This document shows, piece by piece, positions 18,042 to 26,481 of a stretch of DNA of 64,000 bases; position 1 is the stretch's first letter, and the number at the start of each line of letters is the position of its first letter. The translations under genes and the position numbers were made by a program. This stretch comes from Sphingopyxis macrogoltabida. Lineage in GTDB: Bacteria > Pseudomonadota > Alphaproteobacteria > Sphingomonadales > Sphingomonadaceae. Where the stretch lies: assembly GCF_001307295.1 (NCBI RefSeq), contig NZ_CP012700.1, forward strand, positions 3,785,001 to 3,849,000, in the 5' to 3' direction. The notes below the pieces were generated by a model. The model saw only the letters and a list, made by a program, of their open reading frames with translations, ran no database searches and was not told where the DNA came from.

Positions 18042-18755
18042 CTATTCCTCGCGCTGACCCATCAGGGTGAGCAGCATCTGGAACAGGTTGACGAAGTTCA
18101 GATACAGCGACAGCGCGCCGAAGACGGCGAGCTTGCTGTTCGCTTCGTGGCCGTGATGCGCGGCATATTGCGACTTGATGTTCTGCGTGTCCCACGCCGT
18201 CAGGCCGGTAAAGACGATCACGCCGACGATCGAGACGACCAGTTGCAGCGCGCTCGATTGCAGGAACAGGTTGACGAGGCTCGCGAGCACGACGCCGATC
18301 AGGCCCATGATCAGGAAGCTGCCGACCTTCGACAGGTCGCGTCCGGTCGTATAGCCATAGAGGCTCATCGACAGGAACATGATCGCCGTGACGAAAAAGG
18401 TCTGGGCGATGCTGGCGCCGGTGAAGACCAGAAATACCGAGGCGAGCGACAGGCCCATCAGCCCCGAAAAGACCCAGAACATCGTCTGCGCGGTCGCGGC
18501 CGACATCTTCTCGATCCGGAAGGAGAAGAGAAAGACGAAGGCGAGCGGTGCGAGCATGACCACCCATTTGAGCGGCGTGCCGAAAATCGGCTGATAGAGC
18601 GCCGGCGTCGAGGCGACGAGCATCGCGACGATGCCGGTCAGCAGCACGCCCGACGCCATATAATTATAGACCCGCAGCATGTGACGCTTCAGGCCCGCAT
18701 CGAACTCGGCGCCCTGAGCGGCGGCGGTCCGGTGAAGAGATTGCTGTTCGAACAT
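18042..18755 (-). CDS. Bax inhibitor-1/YccA family membrane protein
   Basis: The 237-residue protein has seven hydrophobic segments and the family C-terminus, with TAWDTQNIK and ALSLYLNFVNLFQMLL. Bacterial members are pH-sensitive cation leak channels or modulators of the FtsH protease. The start is set at ATG 18753-18755 (MFEQQSLHR) because GAGG lies six bases upstream; a second ATG two codons earlier overlaps that site. It converges on the MipA/OmpV gene. Confidence 0.93.
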   Translation of the reverse strand: MFEQQSLHRTAAAQGAEFDAGLKRHMLRVYNYMASGVLLTGIVAMLVASTPALYQPIFGTPLKWVVMLAPLAFVFLFSFRIEKMSAATAQTMFWVFSGLMGLSLASVFLVFTGASIAQTFFVTAIMFLSMSLYGYTTGRDLSKVGSFLIMGLIGVVLASLVNLFLQSSALQLVVSIVGVIVFTGLTAWDTQNIKSQYAAHHGHEANSKLAVFGALSLYLNFVNLFQMLLTLMGQREE

Positions 18756-19001
18756 AACCATCCTCGTTGATCGATCCAACGAGCCGCACGAACAGGTTCT
18801 ACGAAAGAAAATAGAAATGGACCTGCATCGAGCACGCTCGATGCGGTCCGACATCACGACCGCCCGAAGACGATCGCCAGAGGGGCCCGGCCCGCATGCG
18901 AGCCAGATGGCACAGCCGCGATGAAATTTCAATGAACGGTGAGTCCCGACCGTTCGGCGAACAGCCGGGCAATCCCTGCTGCCGAAGCGAATAGTCCGTT
19001 C
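18756..19001. other. Intergenic stretch upstream of the Bax inhibitor gene
   Basis: No convincing gene on either strand. It contains the Bax inhibitor promoter region and an inverted repeat, TCGAGCACGCTCGA, near 18,829-18,842. Beyond the relics, 19,481-19,623 likewise holds only the leader of the serine hydrolase gene. Confidence 0.5.
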
Positions 19002-19253
19002 TCAGGCGGCCTGGCGCAAGGCCGGCGGCATATGCGCCGCATAACCGCCGAGCGACCATGGCTCGGTCAGCCAGTCCTGTTCGGCATAGCCGATCGACCG
19101 CGACGCCGCGGCGCCAAAATAATGAACGAGGTCATCGATGACCGCAGCGCGGCGGGCATCCGGGTCCAGCGCGCTCAGAGCGACGGCGTGCCGGGCTTCG
19201 ATCAGGCCGACCAGCACGCCGATCCCGTCATCGCCGAGCGACTGATCGAACAC
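19002..19253 (-). pseudogene. Relic of a flavin monoamine oxidase
   Basis: About 83 codons resemble the late-middle part of FAD-dependent amine oxidases: GVLVGLIEARHAVALSALDP, a dehydrogenase-like RRAAVIDDLVHYFG, then DWLTEPWSLGGYAAHMPP. In intact enzymes this is followed by the C-terminal FAD-binding segment with a GTE...GYIDGA motif, which is absent; the frame stops at 19002. The N-terminal FAD domain is also missing. It is therefore a truncated remnant of an opposite-strand gene that meets the TetR relic at about 19,255. Confidence 0.7.
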
Positions 19254-19255
19254 CG

Positions 19256-19480
19256 TACCGAGACGCGGCGCGCTATCTCGGCATCATGCACCGGGCGATC
19301 GTCGATGGGCAGGCACGCGGTGAAATTGGTTCCGGCAATTCCGACGAGATCCGGATGATACTGCTCTGCTGCCTTCAAGGCGTGGCCTAAAATCTGATCA
19401 CGATACCCGAATATGACTGGGGCGATGCGGACAGGCTCAAGACGATGGTGATCGGGGCTGCGATACTCGGGCTACGATGA
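19256..19480 (+). pseudogene. Relic of a TetR-family regulator (C-terminal part)
   Basis: In one frame the sequence reads RDAARYLGIMHRAIVDGQARGEI, then LLCCLQGVA, a TAA at 19388-19390, and in the same frame NLITIPEYDWGDADRLKTMVIGAAILGLR up to TGA 19478-19480. This matches the C-terminal ligand domain pattern of TetR regulators (REA..DGQ.RGEI....LW..LQG.....W.D.D.L....L...L.GL). The internal stop and the lack of an HTH domain upstream mark it as dead. The neighbouring amine oxidase relic may have been its target. Confidence 0.6.
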
Positions 19481-19623
19481 AATGAGTTGCCGAGATCTTC
19501 ACGACGGATGACCTGAGGATGAAGGCGCGCCCCGCCGCCGGCCACCCGACGACCGTCTTTCCGGAGGCCGTTGCAACCTCACCATAAGCCATTCATAACG
19601 GCCAAGAGAATCTGGGGGGATTT

Positions 19624-21624
19624 ATGAAAATGCGATCATTCTTCGTCGGGCTGAGCTTGTCGGCGGCGCTTCTTGCCGTTTCCCCGGCGGCGGCGGAACA
19701 ACCCTCGCCTGCCCCGGCATCGATCGCAGTGGGATCCGATGCGTCGATGGTTCCCCCGGAAGGCTGGAGTGTCGCGCGCGAGGGCAATATGGTCCGCTTC
19801 GTTCCGCCCGAAGCCAATCTCGTCATCACGCTCGTCCCTGTCGCCGGGGCGAAAAGCGGAGCGGATGCCGCCGCAGCGGCCTGGACGATGGCCAAGCCCG
19901 GTTTCTCCCGCCCCGTCCATTTGTCCCAGACCCTGCCCGCGCGCGACGGGTGGGACGAGGTTGTCGTCGTCAGCTACGACGTCCCCCCGGCCGAAAATGC
20001 GGTTGCCCAGGCCGTCGCATCGCGGAAAGGCACGGCATGGACCGTGGTGACGATCGACGGCGCCCTCGCAACCCTCGCCAAGCGGGGCGCGCAGATCAAC
20101 ACCGCCGCCGACACGCTTCGCCCCGCCAATTACACCAAGGAGAGCTTCGCGGGCCGCCAGCCGCATGCGCTCGATACCGCGCGGATCGCCGAGCTCGAAA
20201 CCTTCATCCGCACTTCGATGGACGAGCTCAAAATCCCCGGCGCCGGCATCGCGCTGATCGACGATGGCAAGATCGTCTATGAGCGCGGGATCGGCGTGAA
20301 GGATATCGAGACCGGCGCGCCGGTCGACAAGGACACGCTGTTCATGATCGCGTCGAACACGAAAGGCATGGCGACGCTGCTGCTCTCCACCCTGGTGGAT
20401 CAGGGCAAGCTCGACTGGGACAAGCCGGTGATCGACTATATGCCGAGCTTCCGCCTCGGCGATGCAGAGACGACACGCAAGGTGCTCGTCAAGCATCTCG
20501 TCTGCGCCTGCACGGGCCTGCCGCGAAAGGACATGCTGTGGCTGTTCAACACGCGCCCCGAAACGGGCGCCGACGACACGTTCCGGCAGCTTGCCGAGAC
20601 CCAGCCGACCTCGGGGTTCGGCGAGGTGTTCCAGTATAACAATCTGATGGCGAGCGCGGCGGGCTATCTCGGCGCGCATATCCTTTATCCCGACCTGGAA
20701 ATCGGCGCGGCGTTCGACCGCGCGATTCAGGAAAGGATTTTCGACCCGCTCGGCATGCGCGACAGCACGATGAGCAATCCGAAGGCGATCGCAGGCAATT
20801 GGGCCAAGCCCTATGACACCGACCTCGACGACAAGATCGCGCTGGTCGATATGAAGTTCAACGACACCGTCGTGCCCTATCGCCCGGCAGGAGGCGCCTG
20901 GTCGTCGGCGCACGACATGGCGCTCTATGTTCTCAACGAGCTCAAACAGGGCGAGCTGCCCGGCGGCAAGCGGATGGTCTCGGCCCGGAATCTGCTCGCG
21001 CGCCGGGTCCATTATGTGCCGACCGGCGAGAACCAATGGTATGGCATGGGTCTCGAGGATGACGCCAGCAGCGGCGTCTCCGTCATCTCGCACGGGGGCA
21101 GCCTGTTCGGCTACAAGAGCAACTGGTTCGCGCTCCCCGCATCGGGGATCGGCGTGGTTGTCCTGACCAACTCGGAAAATGGCTACACACTGGCCAATCA
21201 GGTCAAGCGCCGGCTGCTCGAACTTGTTTTCGACGGCAAGCCCGAGGCGAAGGAAAATGTCGCCAGCGCCGTAAAGCGCAATGCCGAATCCTTCGCCAAA
21301 TTCCGCAGCGAACTGACGCTCCCTGTCGGTGCGGAGGCATCGAAAGCGTGGGTCGGCGAATATTCGAATCCCGAACTCGGCCCCCTGTCGGTACAATATA
21401 GAAACGGCACGCTGTCGGTCCGGGCGACTTCGATATGGTCGGACGTCGCGACGAAGACAAACAAGGACGGGACGATTTCGCTGGTCACCATCTCGCCGGG
21501 GATCGGCGGCGTCGACCTGCTGGCGGCGACGCGCGACGGCAAACGGGCGCTCATTCTCAATGACGGCCAGCACGAATATGTGTTCATCGAGGCACGCGAC
21601 GGTGGGGTAGCTGCGGCTCGCTGA
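19624..21624 (+). CDS. Secreted serine hydrolase (beta-lactamase/DD-peptidase fold)
   Basis: The 666-residue protein has a signal peptide (cleavage near AAAEQ, 25) and an N-terminal extra domain (about 40-165) before the serine hydrolase domain. Active-site elements are S244-N-T-K247, Y338-N-N340 and a late HGGSLFGYKS, matching the SxxK, YxN and KTG/HGG elements of class C-type enzymes. A C-terminal DUF3471-like beta domain follows (WVGEYSNPELGPLSV). Similar proteins are esterases or D-amino peptidases rather than true beta-lactamases. It stands alone after a relic region. Confidence 0.85.
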   Translation: MKMRSFFVGLSLSAALLAVSPAAAEQPSPAPASIAVGSDASMVPPEGWSVAREGNMVRFVPPEANLVITLVPVAGAKSGADAAAAAWTMAKPGFSRPVHLSQTLPARDGWDEVVVVSYDVPPAENAVAQAVASRKGTAWTVVTIDGALATLAKRGAQINTAADTLRPANYTKESFAGRQPHALDTARIAELETFIRTSMDELKIPGAGIALIDDGKIVYERGIGVKDIETGAPVDKDTLFMIASNTKGMATLLLSTLVDQGKLDWDKPVIDYMPSFRLGDAETTRKVLVKHLVCACTGLPRKDMLWLFNTRPETGADDTFRQLAETQPTSGFGEVFQYNNLMASAAGYLGAHILYPDLEIGAAFDRAIQERIFDPLGMRDSTMSNPKAIAGNWAKPYDTDLDDKIALVDMKFNDTVVPYRPAGGAWSSAHDMALYVLNELKQGELPGGKRMVSARNLLARRVHYVPTGENQWYGMGLEDDASSGVSVISHGGSLFGYKSNWFALPASGIGVVVLTNSENGYTLANQVKRRLLELVFDGKPEAKENVASAVKRNAESFAKFRSELTLPVGAEASKAWVGEYSNPELGPLSVQYRNGTLSVRATSIWSDVATKTNKDGTISLVTISPGIGGVDLLAATRDGKRALILNDGQHEYVFIEARDGGVAAAR

Positions 21625-21691
21625 ACCCCGGACGCAAATTTCATCGCCTTCACCCGCCGCCGGACACAGCCTTTGGGCCGGCACGGGTTCT

Positions 21692-22732
21692 TCAGTCGGG
21701 CACCAGAAGCATCTTGAGCGCCCCGGCGCTGCGCCCGTCGAACAGCTTGTAGGCTTCGGCCCCCGCGCTCAGCGGCATGCGATGGCTGATATATTTTTCG
21801 GGTTTCAACCGGCCCGACTGCACCAGCGGGAACAGCGTCGGCAGTTCCTCGGGCACCGAACAGGTGCCGGCGCGGAAGGTCAGGCCCGCAGCGAAGAAGC
21901 GTTCGAGCGGGAAGGCATAGCGGCGCGATTGCTGTACCCCGATCACCGACACGGTGCCGCGCGCGCGGACGAGGCGGAGCGCCAGATCGACCGCCTCGTC
22001 GCGCCCGACGACCTCGATTGCGCAGTCGAGCTTGCGTCCCTTCGTGGCCTCGCGGATCGTTTCGACCGCTTCGCCCGGATGGAGCGCGATGGCGCCCGCT
22101 TCCTCGGCCAGCGCGCGCCGCTCCGCGACCGGGTCGATCGCATAGACGACGTGCGCGCCCATGACGAAGGCGCTTTCGACCGCCATCAGGCCGATCGGCC
22201 CCAGCCCGATCACCGCGACGCTGCTGCCCGGGACGATGTCGGCGTTGCGAGCGCCGAACCATGCGGTCGCGAGCGCGTCGGTCATCAGGAGCGCCTGCTC
22301 CTCCGACACGCCGTCGGGGATCGGCACCGCATTGACGTCGGCGGCAGGAACACGCACCGCCTCCGCCTGCGAACCCTGCAGCTTTGCCGACAGGCCGTAG
22401 CAAGAACCCATGCCATATTCGCAGAGGTTGACGACGCCGGCGAGGCACTGGCGGCACGATCCGCAGCCGACCGCGGCAGGGATCATCACCTTGTCGCCGA
22501 CCTTCAGCCGCGACACACCGCGCCCGGTCTCGACGACCTCCCCCACCGCTTCGTGCCCGACGCAGAAGCCGACATCCTCCGAAAAGCCGTGGCCGTGATA
22601 GATGTGCAGGTCGCTGCCGCAGATCGCGCAGGCGGTGACCCTGACGATCGCGTCGCGATCCGACTGCGGCGTCGGGTCATCCATGCTCTCGTAGCGGATG
22701 TCGTGCGCGCCGTAATAGCGAAGGGCTTTCAT
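21692..22732 (-). CDS. Zinc-dependent alcohol dehydrogenase (MDR family)
   Basis: The 346-residue enzyme has the catalytic zinc ligands Cys38 and His60-Glu61, a complete structural-zinc lobe (C90, C93, C96, C104) and the Rossmann motif VIGLGPIGLMA. It should oxidise a secondary or primary alcohol with NAD(P)+. It is the last gene of the phosphotransferase-SDR-acyl-CoA dehydrogenase operon, 21 bases after the acyl-CoA dehydrogenase stop, so its alcohol is probably an intermediate of the same pathway. Confidence 0.9.
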   Translation of the reverse strand: MKALRYYGAHDIRYESMDDPTPQSDRDAIVRVTACAICGSDLHIYHGHGFSEDVGFCVGHEAVGEVVETGRGVSRLKVGDKVMIPAAVGCGSCRQCLAGVVNLCEYGMGSCYGLSAKLQGSQAEAVRVPAADVNAVPIPDGVSEEQALLMTDALATAWFGARNADIVPGSSVAVIGLGPIGLMAVESAFVMGAHVVYAIDPVAERRALAEEAGAIALHPGEAVETIREATKGRKLDCAIEVVGRDEAVDLALRLVRARGTVSVIGVQQSRRYAFPLERFFAAGLTFRAGTCSVPEELPTLFPLVQSGRLKPEKYISHRMPLSAGAEAYKLFDGRSAGALKMLLVPD

Positions 22733-22753
22733 GGCCGTGGCTCCCCGTCCCGC

Positions 22754-23980
22754 TCAGCGCCGGTTCGCGGCGACATATTCGGCGATCTTCTGCTTGCCGA
22801 GCTGCGACATATGCACTTCCTCGGGTCCGTCGGTGATGCGGACGTAGCGGTTGAGCGTGAAGAAATAGGCGATCGGCGTGTCCTCGCTGACCCCCATGCC
22901 GCCATGCGCCTGGATCGCGCGGTCGGAAACGGTCTGCGCCATCGTCGGCGCGACGACCTTGATCGCGGCGATCAGATCCTTCGCCTGCTTGTTGCCATAG
23001 CGGTCCATCGCATCGGCGGCCTTCAGCGTCAGCAGCCGCGCCATTTCGACCTCGCAAAAGCTTTTCGCGACGTCTTGGCGGATGCTGCTCTGGTCGGCAA
23101 GCTTCTTGCCGAAGGCGACACGGCTGTCGACGCGGCGCGCCATATGTTCGAGCGCGCGCTGTGCCTGCCCGATCGAGCGCATGCAGTGGTGGATGCGGCC
23201 CGGCCCGAGGCGCCCCTGCGCAATCTCGAAGCCGCGCCCCTCGCCGAGGATCAGATTTTCCTTCGGCACGCGGACATTGTCGAAGCGCAGTTCGGACTCG
23301 CCGCCCGGCGAATTATACGATCCGAAGACGGTCTGATGTCGGACCACCGTCACCCCCGGCGTGTCGCGCGGGACGAGGATCTGCGAATGCTGCGCGTGGC
23401 GCGGTGCGTCGAAATCGGTCTTGCCCATCACGATGAAGATGTCGCAGCGCGGGTGCATCGCGTTCGAAATCCACCATTTGCGACCGTTGATGACATAATC
23501 GTCGCCATCGGGGATAATCGACAGTTCGAGGTTTGTCGCGTCGGACGAGGCTACTTGCGGCTCGGTCATCACATAGGCCGAGCGGATCTCGCCCGCGAGG
23601 AGCGGCTTCAGCCATTTTTCCTGCTGCTGCGGCGATCCGAATTTCGCCAGCACCTCCATATTACCGGTGTCGGGCGCCGAGCAGTTGAAGACCTGGCTCG
23701 ACCAGGGCACGCGCCCGAACAGTTCGGCCAGCGGCGCATATTCGAGGTTGGTGAGACCCGGCGAGAATGCGCCATATTCGTGCGGCAGGAACAGGTTCCA
23801 CAGCCCCTGTTCGCGCGCCTTGTCCTTCAGCGCCTCCATCCCCGGCCATTCCTGCCAGCGATTGTCCTGATCGTGAACGAAATCATAATAGGCCTGCTCG
23901 TTGGGATAGATATGCTCGTCCATGAAGGCTTCGATCCGGGCGAGGAGCGCGGCGACCTTGTCGCTATATTCGAAATTCAT
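22754..23980 (-). CDS. Acyl-CoA dehydrogenase (ACAD11-like)
   Basis: The 408-residue flavoprotein contains [17 protein letters not shown] and [18 protein letters not shown], the two substrate/FAD-binding stretches, and a C-terminus with [13 protein letters not shown]...[17 protein letters not shown]. That C-terminal pattern and the company of an APH-like phosphotransferase are features of the ACAD10/11 group. There, a 4-hydroxyacyl-CoA is first phosphorylated and the dehydrogenase fold then eliminates phosphate. Ordinary alpha,beta-desaturation is the alternative. It lies 14 bases after the SDR gene. Confidence 0.9.
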   Translation of the reverse strand: MNFEYSDKVAALLARIEAFMDEHIYPNEQAYYDFVHDQDNRWQEWPGMEALKDKAREQGLWNLFLPHEYGAFSPGLTNLEYAPLAELFGRVPWSSQVFNCSAPDTGNMEVLAKFGSPQQQEKWLKPLLAGEIRSAYVMTEPQVASSDATNLELSIIPDGDDYVINGRKWWISNAMHPRCDIFIVMGKTDFDAPRHAQHSQILVPRDTPGVTVVRHQTVFGSYNSPGGESELRFDNVRVPKENLILGEGRGFEIAQGRLGPGRIHHCMRSIGQAQRALEHMARRVDSRVAFGKKLADQSSIRQDVAKSFCEVEMARLLTLKAADAMDRYGNKQAKDLIAAIKVVAPTMAQTVSDRAIQAHGGMGVSEDTPIAYFFTLNRYVRITDGPEEVHMSQLGKQKIAEYVAANRR

Positions 23981-23994
23981 CTGTCAGCCTTTCG

Positions 23995-24732
23995 TTAGAG
24001 GGAGAGCCCGCCATCGACGATGAGCGTGTGGCCGGTGACATAGGAAGCGAGCGGCGACGCGAGGAAGATCGCGCCGCCCGCCATGTCGCCGGGCGTGCCC
24101 ATCCGCCGCTGCGGGATGTGGGCGAGCGTGCCTTGCAATCGCTCGGGGTTCTGGGTGGTGACCTTGGTCAGCTTGGTATCGACGAGGCCGGGAGCGAGCC
24201 CGTTGACGCGGATGCCGTCGGCGGCGAACGCCTGTCCCAGCGTCTTGGTCAGGCTGATCGCGCCCGCCTTCGACGCGGCATAGGCGGGGTTGCCGATATT
24301 GCCCGTCAGCCCCGAGATCGAACTGACGATGACGATCGAGCCGCCCGCATCGGAGAGCTGCGCGCGGAACTTGCGCGATATGTGCATCAGGCTGTCGAGA
24401 TTGACCGCCATCACGCGGTCCCACCCCGCGCGCTCGAACTCGCCGCGGCGATAGACGACGGTGCCCTGGCACAGGATCAACACGTCGAGCCCGTCGAACG
24501 GCAGGCCCGCCGCCTCGATCGCATCGGGATCGCCGACATCGACGCAGCTGTAGCCGAGCCCGCTCAGGTCCGATCCGTCCGCCGCGTCGTAATCGCTCGC
24601 CGCCGCACGCGTGCCCCAGACATGGACCTCGGCGCCGCGCTCGCGAAAGCCATGCGCAACACCGTTGCCGATGCCGCTCGACCCGCCGACGACCAGCACC
24701 CGCCGGCCCGTGAAATCGGTATCGTCCTTCAT
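23995..24732 (-). CDS. Short-chain dehydrogenase/reductase
   Basis: The 245-residue SDR shows the cofactor loop GGSSGIG (16-22), catalytic Ser138 and the Y151-A-A-S-K155 dyad, and VDGGLSL at the end. The usual NNAG structural motif reads LCQG (87-90), an odd substitution. NAD(P)-dependent oxidation of a hydroxyl in the degraded acyl chain is the likely role. ATG 24730-24732 is preceded by GAAAGAGAA. It follows the phosphotransferase by 11 bases in one operon. Confidence 0.9.
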   Translation of the reverse strand: MKDDTDFTGRRVLVVGGSSGIGNGVAHGFRERGAEVHVWGTRAAASDYDAADGSDLSGLGYSCVDVGDPDAIEAAGLPFDGLDVLILCQGTVVYRRGEFERAGWDRVMAVNLDSLMHISRKFRAQLSDAGGSIVIVSSISGLTGNIGNPAYAASKAGAISLTKTLGQAFAADGIRVNGLAPGLVDTKLTKVTTQNPERLQGTLAHIPQRRMGTPGDMAGGAIFLASPLASYVTGHTLIVDGGLSL

Positions 24733-24743
24733 TTCTCTTTCCT

Positions 24744-25772
24744 TCAGCTGATGCGGCGCAGCGCGCGGTCGAACAGGTCGAGCGTATGGGCGTGAAGCCG
24801 GTCGCCCGTTTCCTTCGGCGCCTTGCCGGCACAGGCGCGGGCATGCGTGCCCTCGAGGATGATGCCAAGCTTGTAGCAGGCGAGGACGACATACCAGTCG
24901 AGCGCCGCGAGATCGCGGCCGCTGACCGCGGCATAGTGCTGGGCGAGCTCGTCGGGAGCCGCGAACCCCTCCCACGGCGTGATTGCAACGTCGGTCGCAC
25001 GCGGCGCGTCACCCTCGGGCCAGGTCGCAAGCAACCAGCCGAGATCGAGCAAGGGATCGCCGATCGTACTCAATTCCCAGTCGACCACCGCAGCAAGGTC
25101 GCCACTGTCGGGGCGCACCATGACGTTCGCGAGATGGAAATCGCCATGGATGATGCCGGGGCGGAAATCCGCCGGACGATGCGCGTCGAGCCAGTCCGCG
25201 ACGCGCTCGACCCCGGGGATCGCTTCGGGACCGGGCCATTCGGCGAAATCGGCATAGCTTGCGAGCTGCGCCTTCCACCGCCCGACCTGCCGTTCGAGAT
25301 AATTGTCGGGCTTGCCGAAGCCGTCGAGCCCGACCGCGCGATAATCGAGCCCGCCGAGCGCCGCGATCGCCTCGACCATCGACAGGCCGATGCGATGACG
25401 GACTGCCCTGTCGCCGGCATGCAGCGCGGCCAGCCCCTGCGTCGGGTTGAAGCCCTCGACGGGTTCCATCAGATAAAAGGCGACGCCCAGCACATCTTCT
25501 TCGGCGCAGGCCGCGACGAGACGCGGGTGCGGCACCGCCGTGCCGTCGAGCGCGGCGAGCACGCGCGCCTCGCGCCGCATCGTATCGTTGGAATTGACGC
25601 GCGGTACCGGCGGCGGGCGGCGGAGCACATAGGCCGCCTCGCCGCGGCGAAAGCGCATCAGGATATTCTGGGTGCCGCCCGACAACAGGCGCGCGTCGGC
25701 AATCGGCCCGAAGCCGACGCCCTGCCCGTCCATCCAGCGCTGGAGCGCCGGGAGATCGACTCCCTCCATCAT
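24744..25772 (-). CDS. APH-like phosphotransferase, partner of acyl-CoA dehydrogenase
   Basis: The 342-residue kinase-fold protein has the N-lobe SGGTQNILMRF loop, the Brenner motif IIHGDFHLANVMV and the metal-binding VVDWELSTIGDPLLDLGW. Proteins of this group that sit beside acyl-CoA dehydrogenases include LvaA of Pseudomonas and the kinase half of ACAD11, which phosphorylate the hydroxyl of 4-hydroxyacyl-CoA. Antibiotic resistance is therefore not implied. ATG 25772 and 25769 are adjacent; GGGAAGAGG precedes them. It is the first gene of a four-gene operon and its promoter carries an 18-bp palindrome. Confidence 0.88.
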   Translation of the reverse strand: MMEGVDLPALQRWMDGQGVGFGPIADARLLSGGTQNILMRFRRGEAAYVLRRPPPVPRVNSNDTMRREARVLAALDGTAVPHPRLVAACAEEDVLGVAFYLMEPVEGFNPTQGLAALHAGDRAVRHRIGLSMVEAIAALGGLDYRAVGLDGFGKPDNYLERQVGRWKAQLASYADFAEWPGPEAIPGVERVADWLDAHRPADFRPGIIHGDFHLANVMVRPDSGDLAAVVDWELSTIGDPLLDLGWLLATWPEGDAPRATDVAITPWEGFAAPDELAQHYAAVSGRDLAALDWYVVLACYKLGIILEGTHARACAGKAPKETGDRLHAHTLDLFDRALRRIS

Positions 25773-25785
25773 CCTCTTCCCGTTC

Positions 25786-25803
25786 TTTATCCATTTGGAT
25801 AAA
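25786..25803. promoter_or_regulatory. Perfect 18-bp palindrome, likely TetR operator
   Basis: TTTATCCATTTGGATAAA is a perfect inverted repeat in the 62-base space between the divergent phosphotransferase and TetR genes. A second, looser repeat (GCATTTG...CAAATGC, 25,805-25,838) overlaps the TetR start. Size and place fit an operator bound by the TetR protein to control both directions. Confidence 0.75.
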
Positions 25804-25834
25804 TGCATTTGACGCGTGCCGCTGTCAATGGCAA

Positions 25835-26479
25835 ATGCGGCGCATGCCCCGTGCCCCCTCGACCGCGCATTCCGAAGCGCCCGCCCATATCAGGGCGGTG
25901 GCGCTGAAACTTTTTGCCGAACGCGGCATCGACGGGGTGACGGTGCGCCAGATCGCCGAGGCGGCGGGGCAGAAGAACCACGCCGCGCTCACCTATTATT
26001 TCGGGTCCAAGGAGGCGCTGATCCGCGAGTTGATCGTCGACGGCGCACGCGCGATCGACGAACGGCGCAACGCCGCGCTCGATGGCAGCGTCGCGGCCGG
26101 CGGGCCGCGCAGCGTCGTCGAGGTGATGGAGATATTGGTCGAAACCTCCGTCGACCCGGACCCTCCGCCATGGGGCGAATGCTACAACCGCTTCATCGTC
26201 GGCCTGCAACTGTCGAACCGGGCGCTGTTCATGGACGCACTCGCGGGGCGCTGGAACTCCGGCTATCAGCGCTGCCTCGACGAGGTCCGGCGCCTGATGC
26301 CGGAAGCCCCGCCCGACCTGCTCAACCAGCGGCTCGTCTTCATGGGCGGCGCGATCAACGGCATATTGGCGGGCCGCGAAACCGAACTTGCCGACCGGTC
26401 GCGCCAGCACCCGATGTGGTCGCATGCGGAAACGCTGGGCCGCGTCGCCCGCGCGCTGGCGTCGATCATCGAGGGCTGA
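25835..26479 (+). CDS. TetR/AcrR-family transcriptional regulator
   Basis: The 214-residue protein has an N-terminal TetR helix-turn-helix (about residues 19-65: FAERGIDGVTVRQIAEAAGQ, then ALTYYFGSKEALI) and a helical ligand domain. No strong ribosome-binding site marks the start; ATG 25835 and 25844 (MPRAPST) are both possible. It diverges from the phosphotransferase-SDR-ACAD-ADH operon over a perfect palindrome, and probably represses it until an acyl-CoA or hydroxy acid binds. Confidence 0.9.
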   Translation: MRRMPRAPSTAHSEAPAHIRAVALKLFAERGIDGVTVRQIAEAAGQKNHAALTYYFGSKEALIRELIVDGARAIDERRNAALDGSVAAGGPRSVVEVMEILVETSVDPDPPPWGECYNRFIVGLQLSNRALFMDALAGRWNSGYQRCLDEVRRLMPEAPPDLLNQRLVFMGGAINGILAGRETELADRSRQHPMWSHAETLGRVARALASIIEG

Positions 26480-26481
26480 CC

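Noticed and set aside
19636..21684. 680-codon frame antisense to the secreted serine hydrolase
   Set aside because: Mirror frame of a gene with clear signal peptide and SxxK motif; composition is implausible for a protein.
21782..23998. 738-codon frame antisense to the alcohol and acyl-CoA dehydrogenase genes
   Set aside because: Spans two real genes on the other strand and has no recognisable domain.
24744..25772. Aminoglycoside resistance kinase
   Set aside because: The fold is shared, but the setting with acyl-CoA dehydrogenase and SDR genes points to a catabolic kinase.
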